Below are positions 36,452 through 45,392 of a stretch of 64,000 bases of DNA, one piece after another (within the stretch, counting starts at the first letter, position 1; each line of letters begins with the position of its first letter). Source of the DNA: Nocardioides limicola (GTDB taxonomy: Bacteria; Actinomycetota; Actinomycetes; Propionibacteriales; Nocardioidaceae); NCBI RefSeq assembly GCF_016827675.1, contig NZ_JAERJA010000001.1, forward strand, positions 248,001 to 312,000. Reading direction: 5' to 3'. The position numbers and the translations under genes are program-made. The notes beneath the pieces were generated by a model that was not told the origin of the DNA, did no database searches, and was given only the letters and a program-made list of their open reading frames with translations.

Positions 36452-37060
36452 GTGACGAACTACGCCTGGATGTACCGCGTCGGCTTCACGCCCTGGGAGC
36501 GCTACGCGCGGACTGCGGCAGCCAGCGTCGCCCCGTTGCTGGATCGCGAGGAGAGGGAACGCTCGGGTCGGTTGGGTCGAGCCCTCGACCTCGGCTGCGG
36601 CCGGGGTCTCTACACCGCCGAGCTCGCGCGACGAGGGTGGCAGACGGTGGGCATCGACTACGTCCCGGCCGCCGTCGAGGCGGCCAGGCGCCACGGCGTG
36701 AACGGCGCCAGATTCCTGGTGGGGGACGTCACGGATCTGCCGGTGGCCGAGCTCGGGACGTTCGACTTCTTCCTCGACATCGGCTGCTTCCAGGGGTTCA
36801 ACGTCACACAGCGTCAGGCCGTGGGTCGGGGCGTCTCGGCGGTGGCCGAGCCCGGCGCCACCTTGTTGATCCTCGCCTTCGGGCCCACTCGGTTGCAATC
36901 CCTTCTGGGTGGGGTGTCCCCCGGAGAGGTTGCGGCCGCATTCCCCGACTGGGAATTGTTGTCGACCGAGGCGGCGGCCACCGCCGGCCTGGGCTGGCCG
37001 ATGAGCCGGACGTCGCCGCGCTGGTACCGGCTGCGCCGACGCGGTCCCCTGTCAGAGTGA
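36452..37060 (+). CDS. SAM-dependent class I methyltransferase
   Basis: 202 residues from GTG 36452, with GGAGGG 7 bases upstream. Motif I ALDLGCGRGLYTAEL (about 49) and the acidic residue of strand 2 (TVGIDYVPAAVEAA) define the SAM site; GDVTDLP and DFFLDIGCFQGF follow. The acceptor is unknown. A TATCTT at 36422-36427 is a possible -10. Divergent from the ComB-like gene. Confidence 0.82.
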   Translation: MTNYAWMYRVGFTPWERYARTAAASVAPLLDREERERSGRLGRALDLGCGRGLYTAELARRGWQTVGIDYVPAAVEAARRHGVNGARFLVGDVTDLPVAELGTFDFFLDIGCFQGFNVTQRQAVGRGVSAVAEPGATLLILAFGPTRLQSLLGGVSPGEVAAAFPDWELLSTEAAATAGLGWPMSRTSPRWYRLRRRGPLSE

Positions 37061-37108
37061 GCCGCAGCTGCGGATCTCGGTAGAGCCGATACTCGCGCGA
37101 CTGGGATT

Positions 37109-37126
37109 CGAGTAGTCGACTACTCG
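37109..37126. promoter_or_regulatory. Perfect 18-bp palindrome upstream of the RCC1-repeat gene
   Basis: CGAGTAGTCGACTACTCG, an exact palindrome 57 bases before the start codon at 37183. This size and symmetry suit an operator of a dimeric regulator; none is identified. Confidence 0.45.
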
Positions 37127-37182
37127 CTCGCTGCGGGCCGGGCCGGTCCAGGGTGGGAGTGGACTCGTCGAAGGAGACTGAC

Positions 37183-38829
37183 ATGCGCCACGACAACGCG
37201 CGGCCCCGGGCGGTACGACGCCACGCATCCCTGATCGTCCTGCTCCTGGTGATCTCGGGGCTGGCCGCCTTCGGCGGACCACCCGCGAGCGCGGAGCAGG
37301 CGGGATCCGAGGTACGACGGGTCGCCACCGCCTCAATCGCCGCCGGGGACTCCCACACCTGCGCGCTGCTGACCGACGGCACGGTCCGCTGCTGGGGCTA
37401 CAACTACTTCGGGCAACTCGGTTCCACCACCAACACCGGCACCACCAACCCGAACCCGACGCCCCAGCCCGCGGTCAACCTCGGCGCCCGCGCCGTCGCC
37501 ATCGCGGCCGGCGCCCACCACTCATGTGCCCTGCTGGCCACCGGTACCGTCCGCTGCTGGGGGTACAACTGGTACGGGCAACTCGGCTCGGCAACCAACA
37601 ACGGCACCGGCAACCCGACCCCGTCGCCCCAGCCCGCGGTCAACCTCGGCGAGCGGGCCGTCGCCGTCACCGCCGGGACCTCCCACTCCTGCGCCTTGCT
37701 GGCCACCGGCGCCGTCCGCTGCTGGGGCTACAACGACGCCGGGCAGCTCGGTTCCACCACCAACAACGGCACAGAGAACCCGAACCCGACGCCTCAGCCC
37801 GCGGTCAACCTCGGCGAGCGGGCCGTGGCCATCACCGCCGGCACAGAGCACACCTGTGCCCTGCTGACCGACGGCACCGTCCGCTGCTGGGGGTACAACT
37901 ACCTCGGGCAACTCGGCTCCGCCACCAACACCGGCACCTTCAACGCGAACCCGTCACCCCAGCCCGCGGTCAACCTCGGCGCCCGCGCCGTCGCCCTCAC
38001 CGCCGCTGGTGCCCACTCCTGCGCGCTGTTGGCCACCGGCACCGTCCGCTGCTGGGGCTCCAACCGGAACGGGCAACTCGGCTCGGCCACCAACACCGGC
38101 ACCTTCAACGCGAACCCGTCACCCCAGCCCGGGGTCAACCTCGGCGCCCGCGCCGTCGCCCTCACCGCCGCTGGTGCCCACTCCTGTGCGCTGCTGGCCA
38201 ACGGCATCGTCCGCTGCTGGGGCTACAACCACTACGGGCAACTCGGCTCCACCACCGGCGACGCGAACCCGACACCGCAACCCGCGGTGACGTTGACTCC
38301 GCTGGGGGCGAGCGCGGTCGCTGTGGCGGGCGGGTCGTCGTACACCTGCGCCACGTTGACGACCGGCGCCGTCCGCTGCTGGGGCAACAACCGCTACGGC
38401 CAGCTCGGCTCCACGGTCAACTCCGGGTCCCACGTTGCGAACCCGGCACCGACGGCGACCGCGATCGGCTCGGTCCGGGTCCTCGCGCCCACCAACCTGG
38501 CTCTGCAGCGCAAGCCCAAGCGTGACCGGAAGCCGCCCTACGTCTTCAGGGTCCGCGGCCAGGTCACCGGCCCCTTCGTCGCCGACCCGGCCACCTGCGG
38601 CGGCACGGTGAAGCTCGTCGTGAAGAAGGGCAAGAAGAAGATCCTGCAGAAGACCGCCCCGGTCACCGACACCTGCACATACGCGAAGACGCTCAAGATC
38701 ACCACCAAGAAACTCCGCAGGAAGGGCATCACGGTGCACGGCAAGACCAAGATCAGGATCATCGCCAACTACCAAGGCACCACCAACCTCACCAGATCCA
38801 AGGCCAGCAAGTTGGCCTTCATCGGCTGA
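37183..38829 (+). CDS. Secreted RCC1-repeat beta-propeller protein
   Basis: 548 residues with GAAGGAGA before ATG 37183. Residues 1-47 are a Sec signal (ends PPASAEQ). Seven repeats of about 55 residues follow (nt 37336 to about 38480), each with the HTCALLxxGTVRCWGYNxxGQLG core, enough for one seven-bladed propeller. Each blade has two Cys in the same places, so disulfides between strands are likely. The C-terminal 110 residues are Lys-rich (KKGKKKILQK, KITTKKLRRKG) and may bind wall polymers. Function unknown; a surface binding protein is inferred. Confidence 0.88.
   Translation: MRHDNARPRAVRRHASLIVLLLVISGLAAFGGPPASAEQAGSEVRRVATASIAAGDSHTCALLTDGTVRCWGYNYFGQLGSTTNTGTTNPNPTPQPAVNLGARAVAIAAGAHHSCALLATGTVRCWGYNWYGQLGSATNNGTGNPTPSPQPAVNLGERAVAVTAGTSHSCALLATGAVRCWGYNDAGQLGSTTNNGTENPNPTPQPAVNLGERAVAITAGTEHTCALLTDGTVRCWGYNYLGQLGSATNTGTFNANPSPQPAVNLGARAVALTAAGAHSCALLATGTVRCWGSNRNGQLGSATNTGTFNANPSPQPGVNLGARAVALTAAGAHSCALLANGIVRCWGYNHYGQLGSTTGDANPTPQPAVTLTPLGASAVAVAGGSSYTCATLTTGAVRCWGNNRYGQLGSTVNSGSHVANPAPTATAIGSVRVLAPTNLALQRKPKRDRKPPYVFRVRGQVTGPFVADPATCGGTVKLVVKKGKKKILQKTAPVTDTCTYAKTLKITTKKLRRKGITVHGKTKIRIIANYQGTTNLTRSKASKLAFIG
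37921..38195 (+). repeat. Nearly identical tandem blades in the RCC1 gene
   Basis: Bases 37921-38030 and 38086-38195, one period (165 bases) apart, differ at a single position (CGCGGT against CGGGGT). The other blades differ at many more positions, so these two arose or were homogenised recently. Confidence 0.8.
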
Positions 38830-38864
38830 CCTGGCAGCGCAAGCAGACCGGCGTGAGGCAGGCG

Positions 38865-38870
38865 TAATCT
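38865..38870 (+). promoter_or_regulatory. -10 element for the 68-residue zinc protein gene
   Basis: TAATCT ends 6 bases before ATG 38877. A GGAGGT touches the start codon directly and is too close to act as RBS. Confidence 0.42.
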
Positions 38871-38876
38871 GGAGGT

Positions 38877-39083
38877 ATGAGCACGCGGCTCGAGTTGGTG
38901 GACCCGCACTGCCCCACGTGCGGGCAGCCGCTTCGCCACGGGGGGCACCTCTCCCCCGAGAATGCTGCCCTGGTCGCCAGCACCGGCAACCCCGGGATCT
39001 CCTTCGAGACCCAAGGCAGGTGTGAGAACGAGGCCTGCATGGACTTCGGTCGCGAGTTCGCGCCCGAAGAGTGGCTCGCCTGA
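38877..39083 (+). CDS. Small zinc-ribbon-like protein
   Basis: 68 residues, not assigned to a known family. It has two Cys pairs, CPTCG near residue 12 and CENEAC near residue 49, which fit one zinc site. The C-terminus is acidic. It has a leaderless -10 of its own and lies between the RCC1 gene and the peroxiredoxin-like gene, convergent with the latter. Confidence 0.6.
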   Translation: MSTRLELVDPHCPTCGQPLRHGGHLSPENAALVASTGNPGISFETQGRCENEACMDFGREFAPEEWLA

Positions 39084-39088
39084 GCCAT

Positions 39089-39649
39089 TCAGTGGGCGGA
39101 CGCCAAGGCCAGCAGGTCGTCGACGCTCCACTGATCGTCGGCGTGGGTGCCGTACTTGGCCGCCACGATCAGGCCCGAGGGGGCGACGAGCAGATCCGCG
39201 GGGCGGCCGAAGTGGCCCTCCCCCATCCCCAGGGCGCCGCGCACCGAGGCGCCCTGACCGAGTCCTCGGATGGCTTTGCCGACTGCACGTGGATGCAGGA
39301 CGGCGCGCAGCGAAGGCTCCACCCCGAACTCGCGGTAGAGAGCCCGGTCCGGATCGGCGATGACGTCGAACGGGAACTCATCGAGGTACTTGCGCAGTTC
39401 GGGCGCCGCGGAGTGGAAGACGACGACCTCACGGATGCCTGCGTCGGCGATCTCGCCGTGTCGCCCAGCTACCTGCCGCAGATGCAGATGGCAGATCGGA
39501 CAACCGGCGTACCGTCGGAACTGAAGGTGGACCAACGCCTCTGCGGCCGGTACGGCGACCTCCTCCCCCGTGATCGTGGTGAGGGTGCGGGGCTCGATGA
39601 TCGCTCCGGGGGCAAGCGACCCGGCCCTGTTTGGAGTTGTTCGACTCAT
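39089..39649 (-). CDS. Peroxiredoxin-like (AhpC/TSA family) protein
   Basis: 186 residues from ATG 39649. The thioredoxin fold has RRYAGCPICHLHLRQ near residue 53, a CxxC where peroxidatic Cys is found in the family. Then VVVFHSAAPELRKYLDEFPF and a C-terminal DLLVAPSGLIVAAKYG. It should reduce peroxides or disulfides. It is divergent from a TetR gene with 28 bases between the two starts, so that regulator probably controls it. Confidence 0.83.
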   Translation of the reverse strand: MSRTTPNRAGSLAPGAIIEPRTLTTITGEEVAVPAAEALVHLQFRRYAGCPICHLHLRQVAGRHGEIADAGIREVVVFHSAAPELRKYLDEFPFDVIADPDRALYREFGVEPSLRAVLHPRAVGKAIRGLGQGASVRGALGMGEGHFGRPADLLVAPSGLIVAAKYGTHADDQWSVDDLLALASAH

Positions 39650-39659
39650 AACGTAATTC

Positions 39660-39675
39660 TGAGTACAATCACTCA
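39660..39675. promoter_or_regulatory. Putative TetR operator overlapping divergent promoters
   Basis: TGAGT-N6-ACTCA inverted repeat. It covers TACAAT (39664-39669), the -10 of the tetR gene, whose ATG follows 8 bases later. A repressor bound here would block both directions. Confidence 0.5.
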
Positions 39676-39677
39676 CT

Positions 39678-40208
39678 ATGTCAACCGCCTCCGTTCGTGG
39701 ACCTGGCCGTCCCCGCGAGTTCGATCACGGCGAGGCACTCGATGCGCTGCTGATGTTGTTCTGGAGCCATGGGTACGAGGCGACGACCCAGGAGCAGATG
39801 CTCAGTGCCACCGGCCTCTCCTCGTCGAGTCTGTTCCGGACGTTCGGAACCAAGGTCAAGACCTACGAGGCTGCGCTGGCTCGGTACATGGAGTTGGCGG
39901 ACGCGCTTCTCGCGCCGCTCGAGGCTGACGGGGACGTCGTCGCCTTCATCGATCGACTCTCAGACCAGCTCGTCGGCACTGACCGCAGACCCGGATGCCC
40001 GGTGGTCACTGCGATCCAGAGTCCCATCAATGCGACCCCGCAGATTGCCGCGCTGACGACGAGGCATCTGGCGCGGATGCGCCAGGCGATCGCCGACGAC
40101 GCGCTCTACGCCGGAGTCCTCGGTGTCCTGGCGCTGGCACGCGCCGGGGACGAGGAGAGCACCAATCAACTGCTCGACGCTCTCAGGCGGGCCGCAGTCC
40201 CCCGCTAG
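39678..40208 (+). CDS. TetR-family transcriptional regulator
   Basis: 176 residues. The N-terminal HTH is standard (GRPREFDHGEALDALLMLFW, then YEATTQEQMLSATGLSSSSLFRTFGTK). The C-terminal ligand domain is of the TetR_C type with RPGCPVVTAIQ, a segment often seen in quinone or electrophile responsive regulators. Leaderless start. A small CCCGC/GCGGG hairpin overlaps its stop codon (40201-40215). Confidence 0.9.
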   Translation: MSTASVRGPGRPREFDHGEALDALLMLFWSHGYEATTQEQMLSATGLSSSSLFRTFGTKVKTYEAALARYMELADALLAPLEADGDVVAFIDRLSDQLVGTDRRPGCPVVTAIQSPINATPQIAALTTRHLARMRQAIADDALYAGVLGVLALARAGDEESTNQLLDALRRAAVPR

Positions 40209-40231
40209 GAGCGGGTCGGCACACTGGTGCG

Positions 40232-40711
40232 GTGCTGCATCGTCACCCGTTCCTCGCCCTGGTCACCGGCGGCTACCTGGCCTTCGTCGGTTGGCTGACC
40301 CTGTCGCCGGTCGACTCCATCACTGGCGCCACCAGCTTCGGAATCCGGGTTCTGGACGCCCTGCAGCGGCGCGGACACCTCACCCAGATCGATCATCAGC
40401 AGTTCGAGTTCCTGGCCAACGTGGGGCTGTTCGTGCCCGCGGGGATGTTCCTGGCCCTGCTCTTCGGTTCCCGGTACTGGTGGGTGGCGCTGTTCGCCTG
40501 TGTGGCGATGACCGGCGGCATCGAGTGGGCCCAGCAGCACATCCCCGGACGGGTCCCCGACCCACGCGACCTGGTCGCGAACAGCCTCGGTGCCGCAGTC
40601 GGGGTCATCGTCGCCTTGATCCTGATGCTCCCCGCGACGCTGCGCCGCGCCCGTGTACGCCGGGCCCGGGAGCGGCGCACCGGGCAACGCGCCGACCCGG
40701 CCCGGGTGTGA
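40232..40711 (+). CDS. VanZ-family membrane protein
   Basis: 159 residues from GTG 40232. Four hydrophobic segments, with the VanZ pattern NVGLFVPAGMFLALLF, GGIEWAQQHIPGRVPDPRDLVANSLGA. VanZ gives low teicoplanin resistance in enterococci; most actinobacterial members have no known role. No vanHAX genes are nearby. CACACT six bases upstream may be a weak -10. The C-terminal tail is Arg-rich. Confidence 0.85.
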   Translation: MLHRHPFLALVTGGYLAFVGWLTLSPVDSITGATSFGIRVLDALQRRGHLTQIDHQQFEFLANVGLFVPAGMFLALLFGSRYWWVALFACVAMTGGIEWAQQHIPGRVPDPRDLVANSLGAAVGVIVALILMLPATLRRARVRRARERRTGQRADPARV

Positions 40712-40715
40712 CCAG

Positions 40716-43067
<2,352 letters not shown>

Positions 43068-43069
43068 GA

Positions 43070-43489
43070 TCAGTCAGCCTCCTTGATCCGGACCAGGTTG
43101 CCTGCCGGGTCCCGGAACGCGCAGTCGCGGATGCCGTAGGGCTGCACGGTCGGTTCCTGGACCACGTCCGCCCCGGTGGCCGCGATCCGGGCGAAGGTGG
43201 CGTCCAGGTCCTTGCTGGCCAGCAGGATCCAGCCGTAGGTGCCCTTGGCCATCATCTCGGAGATGGTCCGGCGCTCCTCCTCGGTGATCCCGGGATCGGC
43301 AGCGGGCGGTCCGAGCAGGATGCAGGTCTCGGGCTGATCCGGCGGGCCCACGGTGATCCAGCGCATGGTGCCTGCGCCGACATCGCTGCGAACCTCCAGG
43401 CCGAGGGCATCGCGGTAGAAGGCGACAGAGGCATCCGCATCGACATGGGGCAGAGCGACGGTGTCGATAGTGATCTGCATGACACTCAC
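43070..43489 (-). CDS. VOC (glyoxalase/bleomycin resistance) family protein
   Basis: 139 residues. Two beta-alpha-beta-beta-beta units; typical ASVAFYRDALGLEVR near the start and YGIRDCAFRDPAGNLVRI at the end, with His/Glu metal ligand positions conserved (His15 in VALPHVD, Glu in VRIKE). The substrate is unknown. Coupled to the UvrA-like gene downstream; a joint role against a DNA-binding drug is possible but inferred. Confidence 0.87.
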   Translation of the reverse strand: MSVMQITIDTVALPHVDADASVAFYRDALGLEVRSDVGAGTMRWITVGPPDQPETCILLGPPAADPGITEEERRTISEMMAKGTYGWILLASKDLDATFARIAATGADVVQEPTVQPYGIRDCAFRDPAGNLVRIKEAD

Positions 43490-43490
43490 G

Positions 43491-43736
43491 CTAGCGGTGT
43501 CCGCTGGTGGTTCGCTGTTTCAGGCTGGTGGCGCCGGCGTCCAGTGCCGTCTGCGCGAAATGGTCCACGGCACGGGGTTGGGTCACCAGCAGCGACAGGG
43601 TGTAGCCACGGAACCCGCTGGTCGGTGCGGTGCCGGGCCGCACCTCGATGAAGGAGTCGACGCCGAACTGGGTGTAGAAGGCGCGGGCGGTTTCAGGGTC
43701 GTTCACCTCGAGGGTGACGGTGTGGATGGAGTTCAT
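43491..43736 (-). pseudogene. Truncated VOC-family gene (N-terminal third only)
   Basis: 81 residues starting MNSIHTVTLEVNDPETARAF and continuing through PTSGFRGYTLSLLV, typical of two-domain VOC proteins of roughly 230-250 residues. After LDAGATSLK the frame ends within seven residues (QRTTSGHR). The remaining domain is not found in any frame before the next gene at 43489. This is a 3' deletion remnant; a short functional product cannot be excluded. Confidence 0.65.
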
Positions 43737-43756
43737 GGCCTCGACGGTAGGAAGAT

Positions 43757-44209
43757 CTACCGGGTCGGCGCTTCTCGATTCCTGCTCGATGGGTTGCGGA
43801 CCGGGCGGGTGATCTGTTTGGCCAGGCACGCGGGCATCCCCTCGGTGACCACGGCTCCCTCGGTCCGGTACACGCTCGGTGGGACTCCGACCAGTTCGGC
43901 GAACCGGGTGCTGAAGGTGCCCAACGAGGAGCAGCCGACCGCGAAGCACACCTCGGTCACGCTCAGGTCGCCTCGACGCAGCAGGGCCATCGCCCGTTCT
44001 ACCCGCCGCGTCATCAGATAGGAGTACGGCGACTCGCCGTAGGCCTGCTTGAACTGGCGGCTGAGGTGGCCGGCCGAGACGTGCTCCGCGCGCGCCAACG
44101 CCTCGACGTTCAGCGGCTCGGCGTACTCGCGGTCGATCCGGTCCCGTACCCGACGCAGCCGTGCCAGGTCGGCCAGCCGCTCTCGAGTGACCGGACCGGA
44201 CGTGGACAT
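43757..44209 (-). CDS. AraC-family transcriptional regulator (HTH domain only)
   Basis: 150 residues. Two HTH units of the AraC type occupy about residues 25-120 (YAEPLNVEALARAEHVSAGHL, then SVTEVCFAVGCSSLGTFSTRF). No N-terminal ligand domain exists, as in SoxS/MarA-sized members. It follows the SRPBCC gene with one base between them, and precedes the VOC genes, so the four genes form one operon. Confidence 0.88.
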   Translation of the reverse strand: MSTSGPVTRERLADLARLRRVRDRIDREYAEPLNVEALARAEHVSAGHLSRQFKQAYGESPYSYLMTRRVERAMALLRRGDLSVTEVCFAVGCSSLGTFSTRFAELVGVPPSVYRTEGAVVTEGMPACLAKQITRPVRNPSSRNREAPTR

Positions 44210-44210
44210 G

Positions 44211-44687
44211 TCAGCCGACCTCGCTGCGCTCGACGACAGCCTTGATCCGGGTCAGCGTCTCGCGCATCCCCCGCAGGTTGGTGCGACGCCTCAGCAGCCC
44301 CAGTGTGGACGAGTAGAGACGCAGCACCCCGGCGTCATCGAGGTGGTAGGACTCGGTGACGTCGGTCCCCCCATCCCTGGGTTCGAGCTGGTAGCGCCAG
44401 TTGTTGAGGCGACGACCTGCGCCATAGACGGCGAAGCCGAAGTCACGCCCGGGCTCGCAGTGGGTCACCTTGCAGGCGGTCCAGTAGACGGGCCCGATCC
44501 CATTGCGCCGGACGTGGCCGCGGAAGTGGGCTCCCAGCGCCGGCCCGGTGGCTCCGTCGGTCCACTCGGCCTCGAACGTCTCTGGACTGAACTCGCCGAT
44601 CCGGGTGACGTCGCTGACCAGCTGCCACACCTCGTCGGGATGGGCGGCCATATGAATGGTGACGGATCCTCGCATGTTCCCCATCAT
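44211..44687 (-). CDS. SRPBCC (START-like) family protein
   Basis: 158 residues from ATG 44687; starts at 44684 and 44675 are also possible, the last with GGGGAAC just before it. The fold is recognised by VTIHMAAHPDEVWQLVSDV at the N-terminus, WTACKVTHCEPGRDFGF in the middle and the C-terminal helix GMRETLTRIKAVVERS. It is a polyketide-cyclase/START-like ligand pocket without known ligand. Confidence 0.82.
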   Translation of the reverse strand: MMGNMRGSVTIHMAAHPDEVWQLVSDVTRIGEFSPETFEAEWTDGATGPALGAHFRGHVRRNGIGPVYWTACKVTHCEPGRDFGFAVYGAGRRLNNWRYQLEPRDGGTDVTESYHLDDAGVLRLYSSTLGLLRRRTNLRGMRETLTRIKAVVERSEVG

Positions 44688-44776
44688 GCCCTGCCGGGGT
44701 CGCCGTCTCACTGATGTATCTGGCGGCGCGAACGCCACTCCTGAACGGGTAGGACCTGACGAGAGGAGGCAGGGAG

Positions 44777-44935
44777 ATGTGGGAGACGACCGAGGTCGGC
44801 CTCAGTGGTGTGACGCACGACCTCCCCTGCCTGGGGTGCGGTCACCCGCCGCACACCTACTACGCCTGCTCGGAGAGTTGTGACTGTGTGCCGCCGCCGA
44901 TGCCTGGTACGCCGAGCATGCTGATGGCGGGCTGA
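44777..44935 (+). CDS. Small Cys-rich protein (52 residues)
   Basis: A 52-residue frame starting MWETTEVGLSGVTHDLP. GAGGAGG and GGGAG precede ATG 44777 at good spacing. Five Cys lie in CLGCGH and CSESCDC, enough for one zinc ribbon; the tail is Pro/Met-rich. No family is recognised. It stands between two minus-strand genes. Confidence 0.5.
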   Translation: MWETTEVGLSGVTHDLPCLGCGHPPHTYYACSESCDCVPPPMPGTPSMLMAG

Positions 44936-44940
44936 ACGTC

Positions 44941-45273
44941 TCAGTTCGACGCTGCGACGAGGTCCTGATCGTCGTCGTCCTCGTCGGCGACCAGCCCGCT
45001 GAGGATCGCCCTGGCCGTGGTCAGCAGGTGCCTCACCTCGGGGACACTCACCGAATAGACCACCTGTCCGTCTCGCCTGTCGGACACCACCAGGGCTGCC
45101 CGGCGCAACACCGCGAGCTGCTGGGAGAGGTTGCTGGCCTCGATCGGAAGCACGGCCAGCAGCTCGTGTACCGCGTGGTCACGCTCGGAAAGCAGCTCCA
45201 GGATCCGGATCCTCGCCGGGTGTCCCAAGGTCCGGAAGAACTCGGACTTCCGCTGATACAACGGCACACCCAT
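44941..45273 (-). CDS. ArsR-family transcriptional regulator
   Basis: 110 residues from ATG 45273, with GGGGGGA 7 bases upstream. The winged HTH is clear (KSEFFRTLGHPARIRILELL, EASNLSQQLAVLRRAALV, RRDGQVVYSV). There are no Cys in the protein, so it does not sense metals in the usual way. Acidic tail (ADEDDDDQD). Divergent from pckG across a 119-base gap holding an inverted repeat. Confidence 0.88.
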   Translation of the reverse strand: MGVPLYQRKSEFFRTLGHPARIRILELLSERDHAVHELLAVLPIEASNLSQQLAVLRRAALVVSDRRDGQVVYSVSVPEVRHLLTTARAILSGLVADEDDDDQDLVAASN

Positions 45274-45332
45274 GACGGCGATCCCCCCTTCGTATCGGTA
45301 GTGTTCCGTGGAGCAGGCTAGCGGAGTTGCAA

Positions 45333-45349
45333 ACATCTTCAAGTGATGT
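45333..45349. promoter_or_regulatory. Inverted repeat between arsR-type gene and pckG
   Basis: ACATC-N7-GATGT in the divergent intergenic space. It could bind the ArsR protein and control both genes; no direct evidence. Confidence 0.35.
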
Positions 45350-45392
45350 AGCCTTCGCGAGGCACCGAATAGGCGATGAGGAACGGACAACG

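Noticed and set aside
37336..38480. Regular 165-bp repeats considered as a CRISPR-like array
   Set aside because: The repeats are coding, in frame, with the RCC1 blade pattern; no short constant repeats with unique spacers and no cas genes.
40232..40711. Vancomycin resistance locus
   Set aside because: VanZ-family proteins are common without resistance genes; no vanH, vanA or vanX homologue is nearby.
44656..44883. A 75-codon + strand frame overlapping the small Cys-rich gene
   Set aside because: It starts inside the SRPBCC gene without an RBS and is in a different frame from the Cys-rich ORF, which has the better signals.
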